From Modicisalibacter xianhensis (lineage in GTDB: Bacteria > Pseudomonadota > Gammaproteobacteria > Pseudomonadales > Halomonadaceae), in contig NZ_FOPY01000013.1 of NCBI RefSeq assembly GCF_900113605.1, positions 79,305-143,304 on the forward strand: DNA of 64,000 bases, read 5' to 3'. Shown piece by piece: positions 1-11,610 of the stretch. The notes under the pieces were generated by a model. The model did not search any database. It had not been told where the DNA came from and saw only the letters and a program-made list of their open reading frames with translations. Position 1 is the stretch's first letter, and each line of letters starts with the position of its first letter. The position numbers and the translations under genes were made by a program.

Positions 1-572
1 CGCGGATCGATGCCCGCCAGATACAGGGCTTCGGTGGCATAGATGTTTCCCACCCCGACCACCACGGCGTTATCCATCAGAAACGGCTTGACCGCCAGGC
101 GCCGCCCCCGCGACATCGAGTAGAGTCGCTCCGCAGTAAAGTCGGGCGACAGCGGCTCGGGGCCGAGTCGGCGCAGGCGAGTGTCGCTGTGCAGGTCGCC
201 CTGCAACCAATCGACGAAGCCGAAGCGGCGCGGATCGTGATAGCGCAGGACGCTGCCATCCTCGACAACCACATCGACATGATCATGCTTCTTGGGCAGG
301 TCGCCGACCCGGGCGATGCGCAGGCTACCCGACATGCCCAAGTGCCATAGCAGCGTCCGTTCGTCCTGGCCGGGAGATTGCAGCGGAATCAGCAAATACT
401 TGGCACGACGCCCCAGCTCACCGACCCGGCGGCCCACCAGGCTATCAGCCAGATCGTCGGGCACCGGGGTACGCAGACGCCGCTCGCGCACTACCACCTC
501 GGTGATCTCCTGTCCCACGATATGCGGAGCAATACCGCGGCGCGTGGTTTCGACTTCGGGTAGCTCGGGCAT
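1..572 (-). CDS. mutM: Formamidopyrimidine-DNA glycosylase MutM (5' part; gene runs off the window)
   Basis: Base-excision repair glycosylase/AP lyase that removes 8-oxoguanine and formamidopyrimidines. About 190 N-terminal residues are present. The protein starts [13 protein letters not shown], giving the catalytic Pro2 and Glu3 of the Fpg/Nei family. [10 protein letters not shown] and, near the edge, [18 protein letters not shown] (H2TH region) are also MutM-typical. The C-terminal zinc finger lies beyond base 1, so intactness cannot be judged. It reads leftward, away from rpmG, with the rpmG terminator between them. Confidence 0.95.
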   Translation of the reverse strand, partial: MPELPEVETTRRGIAPHIVGQEITEVVVRERRLRTPVPDDLADSLVGRRVGELGRRAKYLLIPLQSPGQDERTLLWHLGMSGSLRIARVGDLPKKHDHVDVVVEDGSVLRYHDPRRFGFVDWLQGDLHSDTRLRRLGPEPLSPDFTAERLYSMSRGRRLAVKPFLMDNAVVVGVGNIYATEALYLAGIDP

Positions 573-598
573 GGTGGGCTCTCTCAGGTACAGATACG

Positions 599-626
599 AA
601 AAGACCCGGCCTGGGCCGGGTCTTTC
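599..626 (-). terminator. Rho-independent terminator after rpmG
   Basis: Near-perfect inverted repeat AAGACCCGGCC / GGCCGGGTCTT with a 2-base loop, followed on the minus strand by a short T-rich run. It sits between the rpmG stop and the mutM start. Confidence 0.75.
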
Positions 627-673
627 TCGGCGGGCCGGGTCATCGAACCCGATCTGCCGTGGAGGCTCTCAGA

Positions 674-829
674 TCACTTGATCTTGGCTTCCCGGTAAAT
701 CACATGCTTGCGAACCACCGGATCGTACTTTTTGAACTCGAGCTTGTCCGGCGTATTACGCTTGTTCTTTGCCGTGGTGTAGAAGTGGCCGGTACCGGCG
801 CTGGACACCAACTTGATCTTGTCACGCAT
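674..829 (-). CDS. rpmG: 50S ribosomal protein L33
   Basis: 51-residue protein starting [19 protein letters not shown] and ending YREAKIK, the non-zinc (cysteine-free) form of L33. It follows rpmB by 12 bases in the same direction, the usual rpmB-rpmG pair. The length matches Pseudomonas L33. A strong hairpin lies about 50 bases downstream. Confidence 0.97.
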   Translation of the reverse strand: MRDKIKLVSSAGTGHFYTTAKNKRNTPDKLEFKKYDPVVRKHVIYREAKIK

Positions 830-841
830 GATGGGCTCCCC

Positions 842-1078
842 TTAGATCTGCTCGCCGCGCTTACGGATATCTACGAGCACCTCTTCGATGCCCTTCTTGT
901 CGATGATGCGCATGCCCTTGGACGAGATACGCAGCTTGACGAAGCGCTTCTCGGATTCCACCCAAAAACGGTGGGTGTGAAGGTTGGGCACGAAACGACG
1001 ACGCGTCTTGCGCTGGGAGTGGGATACGTTGTTACCAGTCACCGGACGCTTGCCGGTAACCTGACATACTTTGGACAT
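842..1078 (-). CDS. rpmB: 50S ribosomal protein L28
   Basis: 78-residue large-subunit protein starting [17 protein letters not shown] and containing [14 protein letters not shown], both L28 hallmarks. An upstream in-frame start (1090) would add MEAF; the MSKVCQ start is chosen because it matches the family. It is the first gene of the rpmB-rpmG operon, with a good sigma-70-like promoter about 120 bases upstream. Confidence 0.97.
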   Translation of the reverse strand: MSKVCQVTGKRPVTGNNVSHSQRKTRRRFVPNLHTHRFWVESEKRFVKLRISSKGMRIIDKKGIEEVLVDIRKRGEQI

Positions 1079-1194
1079 GAAAGCCTCCAACCGCTGGGCG
1101 AGTTGTTCAAAACCTGTCGGGCAAACCGGGAAGAGAGAATGGCAGGTGACCGCCTTCCGCCCCTTAATTAACCCAAGGAAGTCAAAGGGCGTAC

Positions 1195-1223
1195 TTTATA
1201 CCAGAGACATGCTGTCACGGCAA
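1195..1223 (-). promoter_or_regulatory. Candidate sigma-70 promoter of rpmB-rpmG
   Basis: On the minus strand, TTGCCG (1223-1218), a 17-base spacer, and TATAAA (1200-1195). It lies about 120 bases before the L28 start, which fits the main ribosomal-protein promoter. Confidence 0.6.
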
Positions 1224-1279
1224 CGTTTTCTGCGGCAATTGAAGGTGGCGGTCGAACGCCAAGTACGACCGATACCTTG

Positions 1280-1954
1280 TCACAGCCAGCCGCGCTCGGC
1301 AAATGATACCACGTCGCCATCGCCCACCACGAAGTGATCCAGCACCCGAATATCGAACAGTCCCAGTGCCTCCTTGAGCCGCTCGGTGATACGCCGGTCC
1401 GCCCCGCTGGGCTCGGCCACGCCCGAGGGATGATTATGGGCAAAGATCACCGCACCGGCACCTAGTTCCAAGGCGCGCCGGGCCACTTCCCGCGGGTAGA
1501 CAGATGCGCTGTCCAGCGTGCCGCGAAACATCGACTCGAAGCGGATCACATGATGCTGGGTATCCAGAAACAGGGCGGCGAACTCCTCGTGGCCGAGATG
1601 GCGAAGGTGCGAGGCCAGGAAGGCCCGCACCAAGGCGGGCGAGGTCAATGCTCCACCGCGCTCGATCTGGCTGGCCAGATGGCGACGGGAAAGCTCCAGC
1701 ACCGCCTGCAATTGCACGTACTTGGCCTCGCCGAGCCCATGCTCGGCGCAGAAGCGCAGGCGATCCGCCTCCAGCAGTTGACGCAGGCCACCGAAACCGC
1801 TCAGCAAGTCCCGCGCCAGATCCACCGCCGAACGGCCTTTCACGCCCACCCGCAGGAAGATGGCCAGCAGTTCCGCATCCGACAGCGCCGCTGCACCCAG
1901 CGACAACAGCTTTTCACGCGGTCGCTCACCTTCAGGCCAATCCCGAATCCCCAT
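1280..1954 (-). CDS. radC: RadC family protein (JAB/MPN domain)
   Basis: 224-residue RadC/YicR protein. The N-terminal part ([17 protein letters not shown]) is followed by a helix-hairpin-helix-like region and a C-terminal JAB domain with [14 protein letters not shown], the metal-binding HxH...D motif. The biochemical role is unsettled; the old DNA-repair assignment in E. coli was retracted. In-frame starts further upstream (to 2002) were not used because the family begins at MGIRDWP, preceded by a purine-rich GAGGCAGAGG. Divergent from coaBC. Confidence 0.93.
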   Translation of the reverse strand: MGIRDWPEGERPREKLLSLGAAALSDAELLAIFLRVGVKGRSAVDLARDLLSGFGGLRQLLEADRLRFCAEHGLGEAKYVQLQAVLELSRRHLASQIERGGALTSPALVRAFLASHLRHLGHEEFAALFLDTQHHVIRFESMFRGTLDSASVYPREVARRALELGAGAVIFAHNHPSGVAEPSGADRRITERLKEALGLFDIRVLDHFVVGDGDVVSFAERGWL

Positions 1955-2144
1955 CCTCTGCCTCGTTACCTTATGAATACCGGGGCTTACATTACGCGAC
2001 ATTCACGACTAGCCTGAATCGGCAACCTGCTCTTTTCGTGTACGCCATCGACCACAGTGTCTGTTGCCCGAAAGGCCTTCGCGCTACGCAAAGAGGGGCG
2101 TGTAATGGTAAGGTAAACTGCTGGGATCATTAGGATTGCTCGTC

Positions 2145-3467
2145 ATGCCTCATCTGGCCGGAAAGCGCATACTGCTGGGCATCAGCGCCGGCATTGCCGC
2201 CTATAAAAGTGCCCACCTGGCGCGGCTGTTGAAGAAGGCCGGCGCCGAGGTCCGCGTGGTGATGACCGAAGGTGCCCAGGCATTCATTACGCCGCTGACA
2301 CTGCAGGCCCTGACCGGCGAAGCGGTACGCACCTCACTGCTCGACCCCGAAGCAGAAGCCGGCATGGGGCATATCGAACTGGCCCGCTGGGCCGAGGTGG
2401 TGCTGATCGCACCGGCGACGGCGGACCTGATGGCACGCCTCGCCCATGGCCATGCCGATGACCTGCTCACGACCCTGTGCCTGGCTACCGAGGCCGATTG
2501 CATGATGGCACCGGCCATGAACCAAGCCATGTGGCGCCACCCGGCCACCCAGGACAATGCCGTGCGTCTTGCGGAGTACGGCTGGCGCCTGCTGGGGCCC
2601 GATGCAGGTGACCAGGCATGTGGCGACGTCGGCCCCGGCCGCATGCTGGAGCCGGAAAGCATCGTGGCGATGCTCTCCACTGCGACAGAACCGCTGCCTC
2701 TCGCGCCGGAACCCCTCGCTATACCGGCCACCGCCATGCCGGACCACGCCACGGCACTCGATGCGCTGGGCCTGACCATCACGTTGACCGCCGGGCCGAC
2801 ACGCGAACCGCTCGATCCGGTGCGCTACCTGACCAACCACAGTTCGGGCAAGATGGGCTATGCCCTGGCTACCGCCGCTGCCCGGCATGGCGCCCGGGTT
2901 CGCCTGATCAGCGGCCCGGTCAGCCTGGCAACGCCAGCCGGTGTCGAGCGCATCGACGTCGAGTCGGCCAGCGAGATGCTCGAAGCGGCACGCCAGGCCA
3001 TTGCCGACAGTGACATCTTCATCGGCTGCGCCGCGGTCGCCGACTACCGGGCCGAGCAGTATAACGAGCACAAGATCAAGAAGACCCCGGGCGACGAGAC
3101 GCTGGTACTCCGCCTGGTCAAGAATCCCGATATCGTGGCCACCATGGCCTCTGCCGAGCCGCGCCCGTTCGTGGTTGGTTTCGCCGCCGAGACTCGCGAT
3201 GTCGAGGCCTACGCCCGTGACAAGCTGGAGCGCAAGAACCTGGACATGATCGTCGCCAACGACGTCAGCCAGTCCGGCCTGGGCTTCGGCGCCGACGAGA
3301 ACGCCGCCGTGCTGCTGTGGCGCGACGCCGACAACGAACCGGGCCGCCTCGAGCTGCCGCCCCAGAGCAAGGCCACGCTGGCCGATGCGATCATTGCTAC
3401 TGTCGTGGCGCGCTTTCACGCCACGCAACGCGAGGCGCGAAAGGCGCCCCAACAGGACACGCCATGA
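2145..3467 (+). CDS. coaBC: Bifunctional phosphopantothenoylcysteine decarboxylase / phosphopantothenate-cysteine ligase
   Basis: Two successive steps of coenzyme A synthesis. The N-terminal CoaC flavoprotein domain (about 1-190) shows [28 protein letters not shown] and the substrate-clamp region APAMNQAMW. The C-terminal CoaB domain begins near residue 205 and shows [24 protein letters not shown] and the KIKK signature. The ATG at 2145 follows AGGA with sensible spacing; an in-frame TTG at 2136 is the alternative. The stop overlaps the dut start (ATGA), indicating coupling. Confidence 0.96.
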   Translation: MPHLAGKRILLGISAGIAAYKSAHLARLLKKAGAEVRVVMTEGAQAFITPLTLQALTGEAVRTSLLDPEAEAGMGHIELARWAEVVLIAPATADLMARLAHGHADDLLTTLCLATEADCMMAPAMNQAMWRHPATQDNAVRLAEYGWRLLGPDAGDQACGDVGPGRMLEPESIVAMLSTATEPLPLAPEPLAIPATAMPDHATALDALGLTITLTAGPTREPLDPVRYLTNHSSGKMGYALATAAARHGARVRLISGPVSLATPAGVERIDVESASEMLEAARQAIADSDIFIGCAAVADYRAEQYNEHKIKKTPGDETLVLRLVKNPDIVATMASAEPRPFVVGFAAETRDVEAYARDKLERKNLDMIVANDVSQSGLGFGADENAAVLLWRDADNEPGRLELPPQSKATLADAIIATVVARFHATQREARKAPQQDTP

Positions 3468-3949
3468 ACGACGTTTCGACACCTGCTGCTACCCGCGGCA
3501 CCCGGCTTTCCGTCAAGATTCTCGACGAACGGGTTCATCAATACCCGTTGCCGCACTATGCAACCCAAGGCAGCGCCGGCATGGACCTGCGTGCACTGCT
3601 CGATGCGCCGCTGGTGCTCGCCCCCGGCGAATGCGAGCTGGTCCGCACCGGGCTGGCCGTACATATCGCCGATCCTGGTCTTGCCGGCCTGATACTGCCG
3701 CGTTCGGGCCTGGGCCATAAACATGGCATCGTACTGGGCAACCTGGTTGGACTGATCGACTCTGACTACCAAGGTGAGCTGATGATTTCCGTCTGGAATC
3801 GTGGCCAGCACCCGTTCACGCTGGAACCCGGCGAACGCCTGGCGCAGTACATGCTCGTGCCCGTCGTCCAGGCCGAACTCGATATCGTCGAGGATTTCGA
3901 CACTAGCCTGCGTGGCGCAGGTGGCTTCGGCCATTCGGGCCGCCATTGA
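3464..3949 (+). CDS. dut: dUTP diphosphatase
   Basis: 161-residue trimeric dUTPase converting dUTP to dUMP plus PPi. Conserved motifs: GSAGMDLRA (motif 1), [10 protein letters not shown] (motif 2), [11 protein letters not shown] (motif 3, catalytic Asp), and the C-terminal [10 protein letters not shown] (motif 5). Its ATG overlaps the coaBC stop, as in the conserved coaBC-dut-algC-argB block. Confidence 0.97.
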   Translation: MNDVSTPAATRGTRLSVKILDERVHQYPLPHYATQGSAGMDLRALLDAPLVLAPGECELVRTGLAVHIADPGLAGLILPRSGLGHKHGIVLGNLVGLIDSDYQGELMISVWNRGQHPFTLEPGERLAQYMLVPVVQAELDIVEDFDTSLRGAGGFGHSGRH

Positions 3950-4051
3950 CAGCATGCTTGCCCGCTCCGGCGAGGCAGTCTTTTCAGGAAGTGCCCGGCC
4001 CAACCCAATGCCGGGAGACATAACGACATCCGTCGACACCAAGGAGGGAGC

Positions 4052-5434
4052 ATGACCCAGATTACCCCATCCATTTTCCGCGCCTACGATATCCGCGGCA
4101 TCGTGGACGATACGCTGACTGACGAAAGCGTCGAACTGATCGGCCGGGGCATCGGCAGCGAAGCCGCCAAGCGCGGCGAATCCACCGTGGTGGTCGCCAG
4201 GGACGGACGCCTGTCGGGCCAGCGCTTCAAGGACGCCCTGACCCGCGGCCTCAATGCCGCCGGACGCGACGTCATCGATATCGGCATGGTGCCGACGCCG
4301 GTCCTCTATTTCGCGACCTACGTGCTCGACGGCACGGCTTCGGGCGTGATGGTGACCGGTAGCCACAATCCACCGGACTACAACGGCTTCAAGATCGTAC
4401 TGGGTGGCGAGACGCTGTCCGGCGATGCCATTACCGCCCTATACGAGCGCATCAAGAACGACGATCTGGAAAGCGGCGAGGGCTCGGTGCGTGAGCACGA
4501 CATTCGCGACGCCTACCTGGAGCGCATCCTCGGCGACGTCACGCTGAGCCGCCCAGTCAAGGCCGTCGTCGACTGCGGTAACGGCGTGACAGGCGAACTG
4601 GGCCCCAAGCTGATCGAGCGTTTGGGCGTCGAGACAATCCGCCTGTTCGACGATATCGACGGCACCTTCCCCAACCATCACCCCGATCCCGGCAAACTCG
4701 AGAACCTCGAGGATGTGATTGCCAAGGTGAAGGAGACCGGTGCCGACATCGGCCTGGCCTTCGATGGCGACGGCGACCGCCTGGGCGTGGTCACGCCCAA
4801 GGGCGAAGTGATCTATCCCGACCGCCTGATGATGGCCTTTTCCGAAGACATGTTGATGCGCAATCCCGGCGCCCGGGTGATATTCGACGTCAAGTGCACC
4901 AGCAACCTGGCCCAGGTCATCGAGAAGGCCGGCGGCACGCCGGAAATGTGGCGCACCGGGCATTCGCTGATCAAGGCGCGCATGAAGGAGACCGGCGCCC
5001 AACTGGCCGGCGAGATGAGCGGACACATTTTCTTCCAGGAGCGCTGGTACGGCTTCGATGACGGCATCTACGGCGCGGCGCGCCTGCTCGAGATTCTCTC
5101 CAAGCAGGACGACGATGCCGACACCTTCTTCCATCATTTCCCGCAGGATCTCGGCACCCCCGAGCTCAACGTCAAGGTCACCGACGACAACAAGTTCGCG
5201 ATCGTCGATAAACTGGCCAAGGAAGGCGACTTCGGTAACGATGGCGTAAAGACGACCTTGGACGGTATCCGCGTCGATTACCCCGATGGCTGGGGCCTGT
5301 GCCGCGCCTCCAACACCACGCCGGTGCTGGTGCTACGCTTCGAGGGCAAGAGCCAAGAGGCGCTCGAACGCATCCAGTCCAGCTTCCGCGACGCACTCAA
5401 GCAGGTCGCGCCGGATGCCGAACTGCCGTTCTAG
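4052..5434 (+). CDS. algC: Phosphomannomutase/phosphoglucomutase
   Basis: 460-residue alpha-D-phosphohexomutase, close in length to Pseudomonas AlgC (463). It interconverts mannose-6-P/mannose-1-P and glucose-6-P/glucose-1-P for exopolysaccharide and LPS precursors. The phosphoserine loop VTGSHNPPDYNG places the catalytic Ser near residue 104; the Mg-binding loop FDGDGDRLGV has Asp at about 238, 240 and 242. A strong GGAGG precedes the ATG. Confidence 0.95.
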   Translation: MTQITPSIFRAYDIRGIVDDTLTDESVELIGRGIGSEAAKRGESTVVVARDGRLSGQRFKDALTRGLNAAGRDVIDIGMVPTPVLYFATYVLDGTASGVMVTGSHNPPDYNGFKIVLGGETLSGDAITALYERIKNDDLESGEGSVREHDIRDAYLERILGDVTLSRPVKAVVDCGNGVTGELGPKLIERLGVETIRLFDDIDGTFPNHHPDPGKLENLEDVIAKVKETGADIGLAFDGDGDRLGVVTPKGEVIYPDRLMMAFSEDMLMRNPGARVIFDVKCTSNLAQVIEKAGGTPEMWRTGHSLIKARMKETGAQLAGEMSGHIFFQERWYGFDDGIYGAARLLEILSKQDDDADTFFHHFPQDLGTPELNVKVTDDNKFAIVDKLAKEGDFGNDGVKTTLDGIRVDYPDGWGLCRASNTTPVLVLRFEGKSQEALERIQSSFRDALKQVAPDAELPF

Positions 5435-5490
5435 GCATTCTCCAGAAGCGCTTGCGCTTACCGGCCTTCAGATACACCCTGAACGCCATG

Positions 5491-5512
5491 TCGTCGGCCT
5501 GCGGGCCGACGA
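5491..5512 (+). terminator. Hairpin in the algC-argB gap
   Basis: Inverted repeat TCGTCGGCC / GGCCGACGA with a 4-base loop, 57 bases after the algC stop and 31 bases before argB. There is no real T-run, so it may attenuate rather than terminate. Confidence 0.4.
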
Positions 5513-5536
5513 CTCGTTTGATACTGAGGAGACTGA

Positions 5537-6454
<918 letters not shown>

Positions 6455-6468
6455 ACAACGCTCACCAG

Positions 6469-6493
6469 CGCACTGCACGTCGGGTGCAGTGCG
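6469..6493 (+). terminator. Probable terminator after argB
   Basis: Perfect 10-bp inverted repeat CGCACTGCAC / GTGCAGTGCG with a 5-base loop, 14 bases after the argB stop, followed by TTGTCTCG. The weak T-run lowers confidence. Confidence 0.5.
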
Positions 6494-6581
6494 TTGTCTC
6501 GCCATTGAATGTTGCCGTTTGCCCTGGCTCGTCCCCCCAAGTACGATTAGCGGGACCATAAAATATTACTAGAAGAACGCC

Positions 6582-7199
6582 ATGACGCAGGCTACTACCA
6601 AGCAGAGTCGCCGGGAGCAGATTCTCCAGGCGCTTGCGCTGATGCTCGAAGAAGATAGCGGAAAACGCATCACCACCGCTTCGCTGGCTCGTCAGGTCGG
6701 CGTTTCGGAAGCCGCACTCTATCGCCATTTCCCGAGCAAGGCGCGCATGTTCGAAGGGTTGATCGAGTTCATCGAGGAAAGCCTGTTCGAACGCATCCGA
6801 CGCATCCTCGACGAGACGCCCGATGCCCCGTCACGTTGCCAGCATATCCTGATGCTGCTGCTGGGCTTCGCCGAAAAGAACCCCGGCCTGTGCCGGCTGC
6901 TCAACGGCGATGCGCTGACCGGCGAGACCGCCCGCCTGCGCGTACGCATGGGACAGCTTTTCGAGCGCCTGGAAACCCAGCTCAAGCAGATACTGCGCGA
7001 GGCCGAACTGCGCGACGGTCTGCGCACCACCCTGCCGGTCTCATCGGCGGCCAATCTGTTGCTGGCCTATGCCGAAGGGCGTATCGGCCAGTACGTACGT
7101 AGCGACTTCAAGCGACTGCCCACGGACTACTGGAATGAACAATGGTCGCTGCTCTCGGCACAGTTGCTTGCCCCCGTACCCACAATCGCTCGCGCTTGA
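6582..7199 (+). CDS. slmA: Nucleoid occlusion factor SlmA (TetR fold)
   Basis: 205-residue TetR-family protein that binds chromosomal SBS sites and antagonises FtsZ assembly over the nucleoid. The N-terminal helix-turn-helix reads [21 protein letters not shown]; the central part [19 protein letters not shown] and the C-terminal [14 protein letters not shown] are SlmA-typical and not seen in ordinary ligand-sensing TetRs. It lies next to the dut-algC-argB block, as slmA lies next to dut in many gamma-proteobacteria. Convergent with rpoH. Confidence 0.92.
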   Translation: MTQATTKQSRREQILQALALMLEEDSGKRITTASLARQVGVSEAALYRHFPSKARMFEGLIEFIEESLFERIRRILDETPDAPSRCQHILMLLLGFAEKNPGLCRLLNGDALTGETARLRVRMGQLFERLETQLKQILREAELRDGLRTTLPVSSAANLLLAYAEGRIGQYVRSDFKRLPTDYWNEQWSLLSAQLLAPVPTIARA

Positions 7200-7222
7200 T
7201 CCACTTCGTGTCGCCATGACAA

Positions 7223-7252
7223 AAGCGCCCGGCAATCGCTTGCCGGGCGCTT
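7223..7252 (-). terminator. Terminator between convergent slmA and rpoH
   Basis: Perfect 13-bp inverted repeat AAGCGCCCGGCAA / TTGCCGGGCGCTT with a 4-base loop. The T-run (TTTTG) follows on the minus strand, so it mainly serves rpoH, but the stem can also stop slmA transcripts. Confidence 0.8.
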
Positions 7253-7285
7253 CGCATCCTGGGACTGGAGTCACTCGCCGTGCCG

Positions 7286-8152
7286 TCAGGCGACCATCGC
7301 CTCACCCAGTTGCTGGCGAATCTTCTTCATGGCGTTCTTCTCGAGCTGCCGAATACGCTCGGCAGATACCCCGTAGACATCAGCCAATTCATGCAGGGTC
7401 GCCTTGTTCTCGGCCAACCAGCGGCTCTGCAGGATATGCCGCGAGCGCTCGTCCAGCCCAGCCAGGGCATCCTGCAGGCGCCGGGTGGAATCTTCCTCCC
7501 AGTCGCTGTCCTCGAGCTGGACCGCCGGATCGTAGCGGCTGTCCTCGAGATAATGCACCGGCGCCTGATAGGGCTGCTCTTCGTCATCGGCAGGCGAAGC
7601 GTCGAAGCCAGCATCGAACGCCGACAGGCGTCCTTCCATCTCGCGCACCACCTCGGGCTTGACGTCCAGATCCTTGGCAATGGCATCGACTTCGTCATTG
7701 TTCAGCCAGGCCAGGCGCTTCTTGGCGCTACGCAGATTGAAGAACAGCTTGCGCTGGGCCTTGGTCGTGGCGATCTTGACGATACGCCAGTTGCGCAGCA
7801 CGAACTCGTGGATCTCGGCCTTAATCCAGTGCACGGCGAAAGAGACCAGACGAACCCCCTGGTTCGGGTCGAAGCGCTTGACGGCCTTCATCAGGCCCAC
7901 ATTGCCTTCCTGGATCAGGTCGGCCTGCGGCAGCCCATAGCCGGAATAGCTGCGTGCAATATGCACGACGAAGCGCAGATGAGACATGACCAGGCGGCGG
8001 GCCGCCTCAAGATCACTGTGCTCATGCAGGCGGAAGGCCAGCTCGCGCTCTTCCTCGACAGTCAGCACGGCGATGCTGTTGACTGCCTGGATGTAGCCAT
8101 TCAGATCATGGCCCGGCGAAAGCTGGCCAATAGGCTGAAGACTGGTGCTCAT
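7286..8152 (-). CDS. rpoH: RNA polymerase heat-shock sigma factor (sigma-32)
   Basis: 288-residue sigma factor (E. coli 284). Region 2 is nearly identical to E. coli ([37 protein letters not shown]). The RpoH box QRKLFFNLR lies at about 133-141, and region 4.2 ends [18 protein letters not shown]. The start at 8152 (MSTSLQP) is preceded by GGAG at 9 bases; earlier in-frame starts exist but extend past family length. It follows ftsYEX, the classical gene order, with its own promoters in the 160-base gap. Confidence 0.96.
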   Translation of the reverse strand: MSTSLQPIGQLSPGHDLNGYIQAVNSIAVLTVEEERELAFRLHEHSDLEAARRLVMSHLRFVVHIARSYSGYGLPQADLIQEGNVGLMKAVKRFDPNQGVRLVSFAVHWIKAEIHEFVLRNWRIVKIATTKAQRKLFFNLRSAKKRLAWLNNDEVDAIAKDLDVKPEVVREMEGRLSAFDAGFDASPADDEEQPYQAPVHYLEDSRYDPAVQLEDSDWEEDSTRRLQDALAGLDERSRHILQSRWLAENKATLHELADVYGVSAERIRQLEKNAMKKIRQQLGEAMVA

Positions 8153-8225
8153 GCAGAATGTCTCCATGTTGCCCAAGAAGCGGGGAGCCCTATTGGCGGC
8201 TCGCCCGGCAATAATTAGACGCCTA

Positions 8226-8254
8226 ACATAACGTTGCGCCTCATAGGACTGCAA
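8226..8254 (-). promoter_or_regulatory. Candidate sigma-70 promoter of rpoH
   Basis: On the minus strand TTGCAG (8254-8249), 17 bases, TTATGT (8231-8226), about 75 bases before the rpoH start. Confidence 0.4.
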
Positions 8255-8271
8255 CTACAGCGTAAAGTTCC
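8244..8271 (-). promoter_or_regulatory. Candidate sigma-E-type promoter of rpoH
   Basis: On the minus strand GGAACTT (8271-8265), then 16 bases, then TCCTA (8248-8244). The -35 matches the sigma-E consensus exactly; the -10 is a partial match to TCTRA. Sigma-E transcription of rpoH (P3) is established in E. coli. Confidence 0.5.
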
Positions 8272-8313
8272 GCGGGCCGCAAGCCCGACAAACCACCCTG
8301 CTGCCGTTCCAGG

Positions 8314-9321
8314 CTAGCGTGGCCGGATGTCCTTGAGATGACGGCTTACCGCCATCCAGCTGCCCAACCAGCCTAGTAGTGTACTAGAAATCAAAAGGGT
8401 TGCCGAACCTTCAACCCCTAACGTCGGCATGACGAACGATGCGCCGTAGCTCTGCGCCAGTGCCTGGACCGGCGCCGCCAGCCACTGCCCACCCAGAGCC
8501 AGCATGGCCCAGGCGAGCAACCCGCCCCCCAGGCCGTACCAGGCCCCACTGTACAGGAAGGGACGACGCACGAAGGCATGTGTGGCACCGATCAGTGTCA
8601 CTACCTCGATCTCCTGGCGGCGGCTCTCCACCGCCAACCGAATGGTATTGCCAACGATCAGCAATACCCCGAGGCCAAACAGTAATGCCAGCGCCAGCGT
8701 CAGTCGTTGACCCAGCTCAGCCAGGCGATTCAGGCGCTCGAGCCAGGCCAGGTCCAGGCGCACCTCGTCGACGCCACCGACATCCTCCAGTCGCTCGCTC
8801 AGGTCGCGCACGGCTTGCGGCGTCACGTCGATCGGCGAGACGATGATGCTGGCCGGCAACGGATTCTCGTCCAGCTCGCTCAGGGCATCGTCGAGCCCCA
8901 GGGCCTGCTGGAACTCGGCCATGCCCTCGGCCGCCGTAACCAGGCGGGCCCCGGCTACACCCGGACGATTGCGCAGCGTATCGGCCACCTCCATGGCCTG
9001 CGCTTCATCGATCGACGCCGATAGATAGACCGTCAGCGTGGCGCTCTCGTCGAGTTCGGTATCCAGCACCTTGGCGCTGTCCATGACCAGCCACAGGGCA
9101 CAAGGCAGAATCAAGGCAATCGCGATGGCCACCATGGTCAGCAGGCTGGCTACCGGCCGACGTACCAGCCGGTACGCGCTGTCACGGGCCATGGCCCGGT
9201 GGTGGCGACTCCAGGCACGAACACGGCTATTCAGTCCAGTGCGCTGGCTTCTGGCCCCCCGCCGAGACGCAGTGTCGCGGGACGCTGGTTTCTGGGTTTG
9301 CCGGGAGGTACCGGAGGTCAT
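8314..9321 (-). CDS. ftsX: Cell division protein FtsX
   Basis: 335-residue inner-membrane partner of FtsE. A basic cytoplasmic N-terminus (about 60 residues) leads to a first membrane span ([20 protein letters not shown]). A large periplasmic domain of about 110 residues follows, then three more spans toward the C-terminus ([18 protein letters not shown] and later). FtsEX controls cell-wall amidase activation at the septum. The start codon overlaps the ftsE stop (ATGA) with GGAGG just upstream. Confidence 0.94.
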   Translation of the reverse strand: MTSGTSRQTQKPASRDTASRRGARSQRTGLNSRVRAWSRHHRAMARDSAYRLVRRPVASLLTMVAIAIALILPCALWLVMDSAKVLDTELDESATLTVYLSASIDEAQAMEVADTLRNRPGVAGARLVTAAEGMAEFQQALGLDDALSELDENPLPASIIVSPIDVTPQAVRDLSERLEDVGGVDEVRLDLAWLERLNRLAELGQRLTLALALLFGLGVLLIVGNTIRLAVESRRQEIEVVTLIGATHAFVRRPFLYSGAWYGLGGGLLAWAMLALGGQWLAAPVQALAQSYGASFVMPTLGVEGSATLLISSTLLGWLGSWMAVSRHLKDIRPR

Positions 9322-9998
9322 ACGGCCTCCCAAGCGGCGTGCTCGTCGGCGATCAGTCTTCCCTCGCGCAGCCGCAGCACCCGGTGGCGCAGGCGGGCGA
9401 TCAATGCCAGGTCATGGCTGGCGATCATGACCGTGGTGCCGATACGATTGAAGTCCTCGAACAGGCGCATGATATCGGCCGACAGCTGTGGGTCCAGGTT
9501 CCCGGTGGGCTCGTCGGCGAGCAGCAGCGCCGGCTTGTTGACCACTGCCCGCGCGATACCGATACGCTGCTGCTCACCACCGGAGAGCTCGATGGGCAGG
9601 GCTTTCTCGCGATGCAACAGGCCGACCTTGTCGAGAGCCGCTCGCACACGCCGGGCCGCCTCATGAGGCTCGAGGCCCTGGATTTCCAGCGGCAATGCCA
9701 CGTTGGCAAACACGTCGCGATCGAAGAGAAGCTGGTGATCCTGGAAGACCACACCGATCTGGCGGCGGTAGAACGGGATCTGGCTGGCATGCAGCCGATC
9801 GATATCGTAGCCGGCCACCAGGATGCGTCCACGCGAGGGACGCTCGAGACGCATGATCAGACGCAGCAACGAACTCTTGCCGGCCCCCGAGTGACCGGTA
9901 AGAAAGACCATTTCGCCGCGCTGCACGCTGAAGTTGATGTCGGCGAGCGCCTCGAAACGCCCACCGTAACGCTTGCCTACGTGCTCAAAAGCGATCAT
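9318..9998 (-). CDS. ftsE: Cell division ATP-binding protein FtsE
   Basis: 226-residue ABC ATPase. Walker [10 protein letters not shown] lies near 35-43, Q-loop VVFQDHQLL near 83-91, signature LSGGEQQR near 138-145, and Walker [13 protein letters not shown] near 158-169. Overlaps ftsY upstream and ftsX downstream by ATGA junctions, the standard ftsYEX operon. Confidence 0.96.
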   Translation of the reverse strand: MIAFEHVGKRYGGRFEALADINFSVQRGEMVFLTGHSGAGKSSLLRLIMRLERPSRGRILVAGYDIDRLHASQIPFYRRQIGVVFQDHQLLFDRDVFANVALPLEIQGLEPHEAARRVRAALDKVGLLHREKALPIELSGGEQQRIGIARAVVNKPALLLADEPTGNLDPQLSADIMRLFEDFNRIGTTVMIASHDLALIARLRHRVLRLREGRLIADEHAAWEAV

Positions 9999-11518
9999 GC
10001 CGCGTTCTCGTCATCCTGCGAGAACAGTGCACCAACGAAGTCATCCGCCGCGAAGGGACGCAAGTCGTCCAGGGTTTCACCGACCCCGATGAAGCGGATC
10101 GGCGTACCCAACTGCTTGGCCAGGGCGAAGATGATACCGCCCTTGGCGGTACCGTCGAGCTTGGTCAGGGTGATGCCGGTGACCGGCACAGCCTCGTTGA
10201 AGGTGCTTGCCTGGGCCAGGGCGTTCTGACCGGTGCCGGCATCGAGTACCAGCATCACTTCGTGGGGCGCCGCCTCGTCGAGCTTGGCCATCACTCGGCG
10301 CACCTTCTTGAGCTCTTCCATCAGGTGCCCCTTGTTGTGCAGCCGCCCCGCGGTATCGGCGATCAATACATCGACCTTGCGCGCCCTGGCAGCCTCAAGG
10401 GCATCGTAGATGACCGATGCGCTATCGGCGCCGGTATGCTGGGCGACGACCGGCACCTGGTTACGCTCGCCCCACACCTTGAGCTGCTCCACTGCGGCGG
10501 CACGGAAAGTATCGCCGGCGGCGAGCATGACGCTGCGCCCTTCGGCCTGGAAGCGCTTGGTCAGCTTGCCGATGGTGGTGGTCTTGCCGACCCCGTTGAC
10601 ACCGACCATGAGGATCACGAACGGCCCCTCACCCTTGGGGGGCAGCGCCAGCGGCGTGGCCACCGGGGCGAGCAGTTCGGTCAGTTCTTCCTGCAGCGCC
10701 CGGTAGAGCGCCTGCGGGTCGTTGAGTTCCTTGCGCGAGACCCGGGCCGAGAGATTGTCGATGATCTCGGTCGTCGCCTCGATACCCACATCGGCCATCA
10801 ACAACTGGGTCTCGAGGTCCTCCATGAGCTCGTCGTCGATCTGCTTCTTGCCCAGAAACAGGTTGGCCAGGCCGTCCGTCAGGTTGGCACGGGTCTTGCC
10901 CAGGCCAGCCTTGATGCGAGAAAACCAGCCACGTTTCTCGCTCTTGGGCTTGTCGCGCCCGGCCGTGGCCGCTGACGTCTCGTGGGGCACCTCGACGGTC
11001 GTGTCCCCCTCGAGATCGTCCGCCGCTTCCTGGCGACGCACTTCTTCTTGGGCTTCCTCGGCGGCACGCGCCAGCGTGTCTGCCTTGGCCTCGTCATCCT
11101 GCCGGGTATCGTCGCGGGGCGCCGCCGGAATCTCGGGCTCGGGCGCCAGCGGTTCGGGTTCCACCACCGCGGCATCATTTTCCGTCGGTACTTCGTGACC
11201 CGGCACCTCGGCCTCGGGACGCTTCACCTCCTCGGCCAGCGACTCGCGGGGGGTATCCACCGGCACCTCATCGAGGGCCGTATGGGCTTCGCCCGTGGCC
11301 AGCTCACCGTCGAGAGCCTCGCGAGACGCCTCCTGTTCGAGCTCGTCGGGACGATAGTCCGTGGCCTGGGCCACCTCGGGGTCGTGTTCATGTACCGCCT
11401 CTTCCGCGGCGGATTCTACTTCGGCAGCGCGCTCTTCCGCCTCGGCGGCCTGCTGCCGCTCGAGCGCTTCCTGCTGATCAGATTCCTGCTTCTTCTTGCG
11501 CTTGAAAAAACCGAACAT
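9995..11518 (-). CDS. ftsY: Signal recognition particle receptor FtsY
   Basis: 507-residue SRP receptor GTPase. A very acidic, Ala/Glu-rich A domain (about residues 10-190) starts after the basic membrane-binding [12 protein letters not shown]. The NG domain follows with P-loop [30 protein letters not shown] and [10 protein letters not shown]. The length is close to E. coli FtsY (497), so the acidic tail is of normal size. First gene of ftsYEX; divergent from rsmD. Confidence 0.96.
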   Translation of the reverse strand: MFGFFKRKKKQESDQQEALERQQAAEAEERAAEVESAAEEAVHEHDPEVAQATDYRPDELEQEASREALDGELATGEAHTALDEVPVDTPRESLAEEVKRPEAEVPGHEVPTENDAAVVEPEPLAPEPEIPAAPRDDTRQDDEAKADTLARAAEEAQEEVRRQEAADDLEGDTTVEVPHETSAATAGRDKPKSEKRGWFSRIKAGLGKTRANLTDGLANLFLGKKQIDDELMEDLETQLLMADVGIEATTEIIDNLSARVSRKELNDPQALYRALQEELTELLAPVATPLALPPKGEGPFVILMVGVNGVGKTTTIGKLTKRFQAEGRSVMLAAGDTFRAAAVEQLKVWGERNQVPVVAQHTGADSASVIYDALEAARARKVDVLIADTAGRLHNKGHLMEELKKVRRVMAKLDEAAPHEVMLVLDAGTGQNALAQASTFNEAVPVTGITLTKLDGTAKGGIIFALAKQLGTPIRFIGVGETLDDLRPFAADDFVGALFSQDDENAA

Positions 11519-11610
11519 GGGCGAGTTCTATGCTGTAGAGACTGTGAATCGATCCATCCTATCACTGTGCACTACCACTGTGGATAAGGCACACGTACAA
11601 TCCGGCGACC

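Noticed and set aside
2334..3482. Long open frame antisense to coaBC (382 codons), and similar long antisense frames opposite algC, argB, copA, thrC, hom, ffh and lysS
   Set aside because: High-GC codon bias leaves the opposite strand open. None has family-like sequence or a ribosome site, and each lies opposite a well-identified gene.
6582..7199. Generic TetR repressor
   Set aside because: SlmA-specific central and C-terminal segments and position next to the dut-algC-argB block favour SlmA.
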